A stretch of DNA of 64,000 bases from Salvelinus alpinus (lineage: Eukaryota > Chordata > Actinopteri > Salmoniformes > Salmonidae), in NCBI RefSeq assembly GCF_045679555.1, contig NC_092091.1, forward strand, positions 11,743,918 through 11,807,917, written 5' to 3'. The notes under the pieces were generated by a model. It searched no databases. It had not been told where the DNA came from and saw only the letters and a list, made by a program, of their open reading frames with translations. The position numbers and the translations under genes are program-made. Shown here one piece after another: positions 27,426 through 39,200 of this stretch. The number at the start of each line of letters is the position of its first letter. Within the stretch, counting starts at the first letter, position 1.

Positions 27426-27850
27426 CATCACATACTTTGATAAGAAATGTATTCTCCTACTGTGGTCATCTACTTCTTCTCCTACATTTAAAATGTGGAT
27501 TGACCAGATTGTTGACTTTCTTCCTTGAAAGCTCACTGATGACCTCTGCAAGAGACAGCCCAGGTTTGATAGACTCTGGTCTCCATTACTCAACTATATT
27601 TCACATTGGACAGAGAGAATGGACTGATTAGGGAAATGAGTGTATGTACATGTTGTGTAAGGTGCTGTAAAACTAATTCTTTACTCGTTGACTCAGCTAA
27701 GGCTGGAAATAGCTAACATGATCACAGTGCTGCTGCTGCAAATCTGTTGTTTTGTTTAATTTTATTATATTATTTATGTCTGAATGTGGGATGTGTTTTG
27801 TTTGTTGATTAAACAACTTAATACAACTTTAAATTGAAATAAAAGAATGT

Positions 27851-28930
27851 GACCCAGTTCAATGGGTCTGAACAGAACTGAGGGATGTCAGCAACTGGAA
27901 TATAATTAGTTTGTGATTCATTGTTAATGGATTTTCAATTAGGAACACAGAGGAACAACCTGACAACACACATAACAAAATTACAATAACAACAAAGAGG
28001 AGGACCCCACTAAAGTCATTACCATATTGTCATGTTGTAATGACAGGGAGAAACAATCTAACATCTAGAACACTACTGTAGATCTGGTCTAAAGAAACCT
28101 AGTGCACTATGCAGGGAATAGGGAGCTATTTGGAACAGAGACACTAACTCCTGTATGAACATCTTTCTCTCCCTCATCTGTCTGATATATCTGCCCATTT
28201 CCCCTCTCATCCTCCCTTTTCATTCTATTCTATCAGCCACACCACTAGCTCACCTCCACACAATACATTTACAAGTTAAAGACACACCTTGGAATAAATA
28301 ACAAAGGAAAACTATTACTACATGAAGTTTAGTGTTGTATTTTTTATTTCCCATCACCATAAATCATATTTAATCACTGAACAGTAGCAGACCTAACTTC
28401 ATCTGTTCCTGACTCTGGATAGTGGATTAATAAGACCATCAATCTCCAATGATATTAAAGTACTATTCTGAACATTACTGATATACTGAGTGGCAAGTCA
28501 AGATATCTGCTGGTTTTATTGTTTGGTCAACAGCACCACCTGCTGGACAGGTTTAATGTTGCTTGACTGAGCAGTATGGGAGGATGAAAGATGCCAAATT
28601 TAGGGCTGGTTCCTGGACATCTACATTGAACATACCTTTTAGTCCAGGACTAGTTTTAATCTGTGTCTGGGAAACCAGACCATATAGTTTTGTAGAAAGT
28701 AAGTGATACCAGCTTGTAATTGGCTAGTCCTGAATTGTCCTTTTGTTCCTGGACCATTTTCCATGCAGCTCCAGGTGACAGAGAACACATCAATTAGGGC
28801 CGAGCCTACAAGCTGTTCAATGATACTGAGGAGAATTACATAGAGACAGAGAACCAACTGAGAAAACATATCAATGGCTCTGAATGACAACCAATATACA
28901 TCAACACCACACATCATGATTCATGGAAAT
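27851..28930. other. Region between L1 fragment and gene B 3' end
   Basis: Parts (27845-28140) are weakly similar, in the same orientation, to 15160-15366 downstream of gene A, including the CAGTTCAATG...AACAGAACTG block and the palindromic repeat half near 28110. A 92-codon minus-strand frame (28917-28639) has no recognisable domain. No gene is called. Confidence 0.45.
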
Positions 28931-28949
28931 GCACAAGATTAAAACAATA

Positions 28950-29047
28950 TGAATGTATTGAATTTTAATTCATAACATCTTCTGAAGATCAAATCATTGT
29001 ACATAAAACAGAGCAGAATGAATCATCACATCTGGGGACCATCACCA
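28950..29047 (-). promoter_or_regulatory. finTRIM B 3' UTR end and polyA signal
   Basis: On the minus strand this matches the 3' UTR end of gene A, including ATTAAAATTCAATACATTC (signal ATTAAA near 28961-28966). Conservation between paralogues supports use. Confidence 0.5.
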
Positions 29048-29757
29048 CCAGCATGACTAGTATCTATGTGGACCCTACTACAGTTTAACCAGTTCAGCTA
29101 TAGACTACACCAGCATGACTAGTATCTATGTGGACCCTACTACAGTTTAACCAGCTCAGCTATAGACTACACCAGCATGACTAGTATCTATGTGGACCCT
29201 ACTACAGTTTAACCAGTTCAGCTATAGACTACACCAGCATGACTAGTATCTATGTGGACACTACTACAGTTTAACCAGCTCAGCTATAGACTACACCAAC
29301 ATGACTAGTATCTATGTGGACCCTACTACAGTTTAACCAGCTCAGCTATAGACTACACCAGCATGACTAGTATCTAAGTGGACCCTACTACAGTTTAACC
29401 AGCTCAGCTATAGACTACACCAGCATGACTAGTATCTATGTGGACCCTACTGGTTTAACCAGCTCAGATAGAGACTACACCAGCATGACTAGTATCTATG
29501 TGGACCCTACTACAGTTTAACCAGCTCAGCTATAGACTACACCAGCATGACTAGTATCTATGTGGACCCTACTACAGTTTAACCAGCTCAGCTATAGACT
29601 GCACCAGCATGACTAGTATCTATGTGGACCCTACTACAGTTTAACCAACTCAGCTATAGACTACACCAGCATGACTAGTATCTATGTGGACCCTACTACA
29701 GTTTAACCAACTCAGCTATAGACTACACCAGCATGACTAGTATCTATGTGGACCCTA
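29048..29757 (-). repeat. 62-bp minisatellite made from the finTRIM stop-codon region
   Basis: About twelve tandem copies; on the minus strand each carries a version of GAGCTGGTTAAACTGTAG, which encodes ELVKL and the stop of the B30.2 exon. The array abuts the true stop codon (29758-29760) and lies in the 3' UTR. Gene A has only one extra copy. Confidence 0.9.
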
Positions 29758-30272
29758 CTACAGTTTAACCAACTCAGCAGTACCAAAAAAGAGATAAAAA
29801 CAAGGATAGAGGGGCTGAGTGAATGTGGTCTGAACTCTGTGGAGGAGGGTCATTGTGTCAGAGACCCTGTAGAAGGACAGAGTACCTGCCTTGTGATCCA
29901 GGTACACTCCTACTATGGAGGACTGAGGGCCTGATACTTTAGTCTCAACATCATTGTGTATGAAACAATAACCATCACTAGAGCACTCTAAACTCCAGGA
30001 CTTGTCATTGAGTCCAAATCCACTATCTCTCTCTGTTCTGCTGATGTCTTTATATGAGACTGCTATATCAAAACACTCCCCACTCCACTCCACCTCCCAG
30101 TAACAGCGTCCAGACAGACCCTCTCTACACAGAACCTGGTAGTAGTTAGTAAATCTGTCTGGATGGTCAGGATGTGGTTGGACTTGGTCTGTATAGGTCA
30201 CCTTTCTGTTCCCTTCAGACAGAGAGAGGTCTGTGTTTGCTGTGTTTGGGTCCAGTGTGAGCTGACAAGAAT
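29758..30272 (-). CDS. finTRIM B exon 6 (B30.2/PRY-SPRY)
   Basis: 171 codons including stop. Landmarks are [41 protein letters not shown] and [10 protein letters not shown]. Replacements relative to gene A cluster around the WSGECFDIA / [12 protein letters not shown] region and the C-terminal FYLFFG segment. Confidence 0.92.
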
Positions 30273-33200
30273 CTGTGAGAAGAGCAGACCAGAGACCAAT
30301 TAGGGGAGTTAGAACAATAAGTTAAGTCAGATACTGCATCTACCCTGTCTTTGATTAGAGCACAGCAGAGATCAAATCAGAGAAATATGAGGAGTCAGAT
30401 AGATACCCAGTCTTTGATTAGATCTACTATTGCTATATATTTCTAGAGGGATTGTTAGGAGTGTCAGTAAAACGAGACTGTTAGTTACTTCACAATAAAG
30501 AGACTCACATTGTAACAACTGTTCTCTGGTCTTGGGCTCTGGAGGCAGTACAACATCAACTATATTCACTACAGACACACAAACACATTGACAGAGAGAG
30601 GGAATGTTATCATCATACCATATTCCACATGTATATGACTAGTAGGGAACTTTCAATGCTCTAAAGTTGATGTTGTTATTATTTTCAACCCACCTGTAGT
30701 GGAGATCTTGGTCCATTCTCCTTTAAGGAAGTCTTCTAGTTTCTCTCTCAGTTCAGACACAGTCTTACTCACATCTCCAAAGTACTGAAGAGGACGGACA
30801 ACGATGCTGGGTAAGTCTGAAGATACACTTATACTGGAGAGAGACTGATAACTCTGGAGAGAGAGAGAAAGAGAGAGAGAGAGACAAAGAGAGAACATGT
30901 TATGGGAATTTTATGAATAATGACTAAATGATGTATACATTTAACGTAGAATTATAACTAACAAATTATATCCTGTCTGATGAAGAATGTTTGTCCATAA
31001 GAAAAAGGGACTGTTGGTAGGCAAGGAACTGTGGCAGACAACTTGTGACCACTGTGAAACTGATAACAGGGAAGGAAGTTTCCCCACCCAGGGAGGGGAA
31101 GACCTTGGGCTTGTAGTAGATTGTATAACAGGTGGCAGACAAATATATGAGAAGAAGACTTGCGAACTAAGTTGCCATTGTATCTAAGAGGAGGAGGGAA
31201 GTTTATGACGAAATGTGAGTTATATAGACCAATGTACCGGAAATGATAAGGAGAGCTCTCTAAATAAACATTCCTGATAATTGTAGCTGGGCCTCCGCCT
31301 GATTCATTTCAACCAGTTTCTTACAAATTCTGGTTTTCAGGCTAAGTAATTCATTAAATTGGGTATTATGAACAACTGAGAACAAAATTATTGTAACAGA
31401 ACAGAACCAAATGATTGAGAGTTTTAATTTCATATCACATGTATCAAGACAGTTTAGTTACCTGGAGGAAAGTGATGTGATCCTCTGTGTGTGAGAGCTG
31501 CTCCAGCTCAGTGCTTCTCTTCCTCAGCTCAGCTATCTCCTGCTTCAGTTGCTCCAGGAGTCCTTCAGCTTCACTCACTTGAGCCTTCTCTTGGGCTCTG
31601 ATCAGCTCCTTCACCTCAGAGCGCCTTCTCTCAATGGAGCGGATCAGCTCAGTAAAGATCTGATCACTGTCCTCCACTGCTGCCTGTGCAGAGTGCTGGT
31701 AAGAGAGAGAAAGAGAGAGGGAGAGAGAGAGAGGGGGGGAGAGCGAGAGACTGACTTGTATTACTTTAATGAGCTATCCTCATAGCACCCCCCTCCTCCT
31801 AAAAACACATTGCGTGCCCCCACAACATCCACACAACCACATTATACAGTACCCAACACCACAGTACAATACACCATCCAGCACCACATTCCAACCGTCA
31901 TCCAACCCCTCCTCTCCAGCCGTACAGACAGCCCCCCTGAGCCCCCATATCTCCTGAAACATCTCCACACTGTTGATCATTTTGTAAAACTCAAACTCAA
32001 CCCTAAGGTGTCAACAGTAATGGCATTACCCTGGCAACACAGAAAAAACATGATGAACAGTCTGTCATTGCAGAAAACGGACACCCCTCCCCAACCCCCA
32101 GGTCATCCCGAGCCAACCAACTATTGGTGTCCAGGGCTCCATGTAATACCCTCCACTGGATGACCCCTGACCTTTCCAGCACTGGGAGCTTATAGAGCAC
32201 CCTCCACCTATACCCTGCCATGCTCTCAGCCCCCACAACCCCCTGCCACTGATGCCCCTTCACTCCCACTAAGCCCACCTCCATACGGTACAGTAGCCTC
32301 TGTGCTGTTTTGAGTCAGAACGCTGCCACCCTGCTCTCCAGGTCCACCAAACCCAGTGATCAGTGGGTTGTGGAAGATGGTCTCCTCCCATACCCACGAC
32401 CCAGGCACCACACCCCCCTCTCGTGTGGGTCTCAGCAGCTGCCAGGCCCTCAGTACTGCAGCATAGAAAACAGAGACCCCTGCTGTATTGAGTCTCTCCG
32501 GCCGGTTGATGAAGAGCTGCTGATCCAGCCACAAACCCAATTCCATTTTCCCTAAATGGCACCAAAAAATGCCCCTTCACTCCCGCTAAGCTCCTGGTGT
32601 GTCTAACCTTGACACTGAGGGTGTACAGCACCTTACCCCCCACCTCTGAAAACTCCCCCAGGCTCAGAGTGTTAAAAGTCAGTAAGTTCTCTGGACTCTC
32701 CTGCCAGTCCCCAGTCTCTGCTGTCACTTGCAGTGGTGGAAACGGTAGAGGCCCCTCCTCGGGCTGCTCCAGCCCCCTCCTCACTGGGTCAGGCAGAGCC
32801 TCCTGGACCTCCCCCATGACTCTCTCCAGCAGCCTAAGAGACATCAGTCCCGCCTGCTGTGTCAACTCTCCCCCACCCCGACCAGAAAATAATTCACTAA
32901 CTTACTCTGCAGGTCCACAAGCAGACTACCGGGGGGTTGAAAATGGCCAGTTTCTGCCATAAGGAGGATTCTGCCAAGTTGTTGATGATCAGCACCCTCC
33001 CTCTGTATGACACTTGGAGCCACCTCCACTTCGTCATCCTCGACACCACCACTTGTGACACTCCTTCCCAGAACTTCCGAACCCACCCCTCCGAGCCCAG
33101 AGACACACCAAGCATCTTGAGTCACTCACAGCCCCACTGCAACCCCCCTGGAAGCTGTGGAGGTGCCCAGTCCCTCCATGCTCCAGATAACAGAGCCTCA

Positions 33201-36200
33201 CTCTTGCCCCAGTTTACCTGGGGCAAGCTCATCCCTATCAAATACAGACGTCATCAGCATATGCTGACACTGCTATGTCTGTCCCCAACCCTGTGCCTGG
33301 CTCCCACACTCCCTGTAGCCTCCTACGTAGCAGGCTCAGAAATGTCTCAATAACAAGAGTGTATAGCTGCCCCAACAGAGGGCATCCCTTGTGAATGCCT
33401 CTCCCTACCCAGACTGGCCAACTGAGCCGTCCCCCCACCTTGACCATACCAGCCTTACGTATCGGCCGGGCTAGAGTGGGCATCGAGCCAGGTGCCATGA
33501 AGCCGGCTCAACACATCTGGTCTCCAGTGCGTCTCGGATTTGTGGGTGGTTGTTTCCTGTCTTTGTGTTTTCTCTGCACCAGCTAGGACTGTATCGGTTT
33601 GCCACATTTTGTTATTTTGTTATTTGTTAAGTGTTCACGTTTATGGTCATCATTAAACATGTTGAGCACTGGCTACGCTGCGTGTTGGTCCGATCCCTGC
33701 TACACCTTTTCTTCTCTTGAAGAGGAGGAAGGCTGCCGTTACAGTATCCAGTATAACCATATCCAGTATAACCGTATCCAGTATAACCATATCCAGTATA
33801 ACCATATCCAGAATAACCATATCCAGAAATCATCAAAAGCCGTGCTATAAATTATCGGACAACTCAAAGATTCCTAGATGCCCTTCCAGACACCCTCCAC
33901 CTACCCAAGGATGTCACAGTACAACAATCGGTTAACCACCTCACTGAGGAAATTATTTTACACTTGCGTAGTACTCTAGATGCAGTCGCACCCCTAAAAA
34001 CAAAAAAACATTTGTCATAAGAATCTAGCTCCCTGGTATACAGAAAGTACCCGAGCCCTGGAACGGAAATGGTGCTACACCAAACTGGGAGTCTTCCGAC
34101 TAGCTTGGAAAGACAGTACCGTGCAGTATCGAAGAGCCCTCACTGCTTCTCGATCATCCTATTTTTGCAAATTAATTGAGGAGAATAAGAATAATCTTAG
34201 ATTTATTTTTGATACTGTTGCAAAGCTAACTAAAAAGCAACATTCCCCAAGAGAGGATGGCTTTCACGTCAGCAGTGATCAATTCATGAACTTCTTTGAG
34301 GAAAAGATCATGATCATTAGAAAGCAAAATACGGACTCTCTTTAAATCTGTGTATTTCTCCAAAGCTCAGTTGTCCTGAGTCTGCACAACACTGCCAGGA
34401 CCTAGGATAAAGGGAGACACTCATTGATGAAAATAGTCATGGCCTCTAAACCTTCAGGCTGCATACTGGACCCTATTCCAACTAACCTACTGAAAGAACC
34501 GCTTCCTGTGCTTAGCCCTCCTATGTTGAACATAATAAACGGCTCTCTATCCACCGGATGTGTACCAAACTCACCAAAAGTGGCAGTAATAAAGCCTCTC
34601 TTGAAAAAGTCAAACTTTGACGCAGAAAATATAAAAAACTATCGGCCTATATCAAATCTGCCATTCCTCTAAAAAAAATTATAAAAAGCTGTTGCGCAAC
34701 AACTCACTGCCTTCCTGAAGACAAATAATGTATACAAAAAGCTTCAGTCTGGTTTTAGACCCCATCATAGCACTGGGACTGCACTCGGGAAAGTGGTAAA
34801 TGACCTTTTAACTTCTTTATGATAGGGCGCAGCATTTTCACTTTTGGATGAATTGCGTGCCCATAGTGAACTGCCTCCTACTCTGTCCCAGATGCTAATA
34901 TATGCATATTATTATTACTATTGGATATAAAACACTCTGGCGTTTCTAAAACTGTTTGAATGATGTCTGAGAGTATAACAGAACTCATATGGCAGGCAAG
35001 AACCTGAGAAAAAATCCAACCAGGAAGTGGGAAATCTGAGGTTTGTAGGTTTTCAAGTCTTTGCCTATCCAATATACAGTGTCTATGGGGTCATATTGCA
35101 CTTCCTAAGGCTTCCACTAGATGTCAACAGTCTTTAGAACCTTGTTTCAGGCTTCTACTGTGAAGGGGGAGAGAATAAGAGCTGTTTGACTAAGAGGTCT
35201 GGCAGAATGCCATGAGCTCAGTCAGGCGCGCGCCTGTGAGTTAGCTGCATTCCTTTTAATTTCTACAGACAAAGGAATTGTCCGGTTGGAATATTATTGA
35301 AGATTTATCATAAAAACATCCTAAAGATTGATTCTACACATCGTTTGACATGTTTCTACGAACTGTAATGGAACTTTTTGACTTTTCGTCTGGCCTGCGC
35401 CTCGTGAATTTGGATTTGTGAACTGAACGCGCAAACAAAAAGGAGGTATTTGGACATAAATTATGGACTTTATCGAACAAAACAAACATTTATTGTGGAA
35501 CTGGGATTCCTGGGAGTGCATTCCGATGAAGATCATCAAAGGTAAGTGAATATTTATAATGCTATTTCTGACTTCTGTTGACTCCACACCATGGCGGGTA
35601 TCTGTATGGCTTGTTTTGGTTCCTGAGCGCTGTACTCATATTATTGCATGGCGTGCTTTTTCCGTAAAGCTTTTTTGAAATCTGACACAGCGGTTGCATT
35701 AAGGAGAAGAATATGTTTAATTCCATGCATAACACTTGTATTTTCATCAACATTTATGATGAGTATTTCTGTAATTTGATGTGGCTCTCTGCACTTTCAC
35801 CGGATGTTTGTTTGAGACAATGCATTTCTGAACATAACGCGCCAATGTAAACTGAGATTTTTGGATATAAATATGAACTTCATCAAACAAAACATACATG
35901 TATTGTTTAACATGAAATCCTATGAGTGCCATCTGATGAAGATCATCAAAGGTTAGTGATTCATTTTATCTCTATTTCTGCTTTTTGTGACTTCTCTCTT
36001 TGGTTGGAAAAATGGCTGTGTTTTTCTGTCACTTGGCGCTGACCTAACATAATCGCATGGTATGCTTTTGTTGTAAAGCCTTTTTGAAATCTGACACTGT
36101 GGTGGGATTAACAACAAGTTTATCTTTAAAATGGTGTATAATACTTGTATGTTTGAGGAATTTTAATTATGAGATTTCTGTTGATTGAATTTGGCGCCCT

Positions 36201-39200
36201 GCACTTTCATTGGCTGTTGTCAAGTCGATACCATTAACGAGATTTCAGCCGTAAGAAGTCATGGTCTGGTTTACATCTTATCTATCGGAAAGATATCAGT
36301 TTGCCTCTGTGGATGGTTTGTCCTCTGACAAATCAACTGTAAATTTCGGTGTTCCTCAAGGTTCTCTTTCGGGACCTCTATTGTTTTCACTCTATATTTA
36401 CCTCTTGGAGATGTCATTCGGAAACATAATGTTAACTTTCACTGCTATGCGGACGATACACAGCTGTACATTTTGATGAAACATGGTGAAGTCTCAAAAT
36501 TTCCCTCCCTGGAAGCCTGTGTTTCAGACATAAGGAAGTGAAAGGAGGCAAATGTTTTGCTTTTAAACAAAACAGAGATGCTAGTTCTAGGTCCCAAGAA
36601 ACAAAGATATCTTCTGTTGGATCTGACAATTCATCTTGATGGTTCTACAGTCATCTCAAATAAAATTGTAAAGGACCTCAGCGTTACTCTGGACGCTGAT
36701 CTCTCTTTTGACAAACATATCAAGACAGTTTCAAGGACAGATTTTTTCCATCTATGTGACATTACAAAAATCTGAAACTTTCTGTCCAAAAATTATGCAG
36801 AAAAATGAATCCATGCTTTTGTCACTTCTAGGTTAGACTTCTGCAATGCTCTACTTTCCGGCTACCCGGATAAAGCACTAAATGAACTTCAGTTAGTGCA
36901 AAACAGGGCTGCTAGAATCTTGACTAGAACCAATTTCTTTTATCACATTACTCCAGTGCTAGCCTCTCTACACTGGCTTCCTGTTAAGGCTGGGCTGATT
37001 TCAAGGTTTTACTGCTAACCTAAAAAACATTACATGGGCTTGCTCCTATCTATCTTTCAGAAGTGGTCCTGCCGTACATACTTACACGTACGCTATGGTC
37101 ACAAGACACAGGCCTCCTTATAGTCCCTAGAATTTCAAAGCAAACAGCTGGAGGCAGAGCTTTCTCCAATAGAGCTCCATTTTTATGGAATGGTCTGCCT
37201 ACCCATGTGAGAGACGCAGACTCGGTCTCGACCTTTGAGTCTTTATTGAAGACTCATCTTTTTAGTAGGTCCTATGATTGAGTGTAGTCTGGCCCAGGGG
37301 TGTGAAGGTGAACGAAAAGGCACTGGAGCGATGAACCGCCCTTGCTGTCTCTGCCTGGCCGGTTCCCCTCTCTCCACTGGGATTCTCTGCCTCTAACCCT
37401 ATTACAGGGGCTGAGTCACTGTCATTACTGGTGCTCTTCCATGCCGTCCCTAGGATGTGTGCATCACTTGAGTGGGTTGAGTCTCTGACGTGATCTTCCT
37501 GTCCGGGTTGGCGCCCTCCTCGGGTTCGTGCCGTGGGGGAGATCTTCGTGGGCTATAATTGGCATTGTCTCAGGGTAGTAAGTCGGTGGTTGAAGATATC
37601 CCTCTAGTGGTGTAGGGGCTGTGCTTTTGCAAAGTGGGTGGGGTTATATCCTACCTGGTTGGCCCTATTCGGGGGTATAGTCAGACGGGGCCACAGTGTC
37701 TCCGGACCCCTCCTGTCTCAGCCTCCAGCAATTATGCTGCAATAGTTCATGTGGCGGGTGGCTAGGGTCAGTCTGTTATATCTGGAGTATTTATCCTGTC
37801 TTATCCGGTGTCCTGTGTGAATTTAAGTATGCTCCCTCTAATTTTCTTTCTCTCTCTCTCTTTCTCTTTCTCTTCTCTCGGAGGACATGAGCCCTAGGAC
37901 CGTGCCTCAAGACTTCCTGGCCTGATGACTCCTTGCAGTCCCCAGTCCACCTGGTTGTGCTGCTGCTCCAGTTTGAACTTTTCTGCCTGCGGCACTGGAG
38001 GTCTCGAGCTTAGACCCTGCACAACCCGTCCTGGCTGGATGGTTATCTTCGCCCTGCACATGCGGGGAGCTGGCACAGGACGCACTGGGCTGTGCAGATG
38101 CACCGGAGACACTGTGTGTAGAGCCGGCGCAGGATATACTGGGCCGAGGAGGCGCACTGGAGGTCTGGAGAGCAGGGCTGGCACAACCCGTCCTGGCTGG
38201 ATGCTCACCCTAGCCCGGCAGATGCGGGCTAGGGCTAGAGCTGGGATGTAGCGCGCGGGCTAGATCTGGTATGTAGCGCACCGGGCTGTGAACACGCACT
38301 GGAGACCGTGCGCTCCACCGCATAACACGGTGCCTGACCAGTACGACGCTCGCCACGGTAAGCACGAGGAGTTGGCTCAGGTCTCCAACCTGACTCAGCC
38401 AATCTCCTCGTGTGCCACCCCCAAAAAAAATTGGGGGCTGCCTCTTGGGCTTCCTCGCTAACCGTGTAGGTCTCGCCGACTCCATTCTCCGGTACTCCGG
38501 TACTGCTCAATTGAATCCCAGGCGGGCTCTGGCACTCTCCCTGAGTCGACCGACCACCTCTCTACCTCCTCCCAGGTTGTCTTATACTCCTGGCCACGCT
38601 GCTTGGTCCATTGGTGGTGGGAAGTTCTGTCACGGCCGTTAAATGAACTGGACCAAGGTGCAGCGTGGTGAGCGTACATATTCCTTTATTTAAGAATGAT
38701 GCCGACAAAAACAATAAACCATACAAAAACGACCGTGAAGCTTAAGGCTACAGTGCCAACAAACAAAGACAACTTCCCACCAAGAAAGGAGGGAAAAGGG
38801 CTACCTAAGTATGGTTCCCAATCAGAGACAACAATAGACAGCTGTCCCTGATTGAGAACCATACCCGGCCAAGACATAGAAATACAAAATCATAGAAAAA
38901 CAAAACATAGAATGCCCACCCCAAATCACACCCTGACCAAACCAAATAGAGACATTAAAAGTCTCTCTAAGGTCAGGGCGTGACAGGTAGGCTTGATTAC
39001 CAATGTTGGAATCAGCTAAACTCTGAACATTGAGATATTAAATAAATGATCAGAAGCATAGAATATAAGGAGTGAAAGAGGGTTTTATGTCAGAAGTTGG
39101 TTTTCTGAAGAACATACAATATATAATTTGTATACATGTAGTATATAAAGGAGTGAGATCTGTATAAAGACAGATGGCTTTGGAATCTCAGGAGGCTGAA

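Larger units (their letters stand above)
23787..27850 (+). mobile_element. L1 ORF2 C-terminal fragment with internal minisatellites
   Basis: Plus-strand frames read QRFQYLGIFVT, NYLPVLDRIENDL, ESKGGLTISCLQLYYWSAQ (24079-24360), then a SINE tail insertion. They resume with FQELCSEFNVPRSSLFSYLQ (24584-24910), and after two satellite arrays with KCGLTRLLTFFLESS (27422-27631), followed by a 3' UTR ending in AAATAAAAG. Those are C-terminal landmarks of fish L1 ORF2. Stops and frameshifts make it dead. Confidence 0.7.

Noticed and set aside
28639-28917. 92-codon minus-strand frame near gene B 3' end
   Set aside because: No domain, weak coding character and overlap with sequence of repeat type (TTTAGTCCAGGACTAG and GTCTGGGAAACC blocks).
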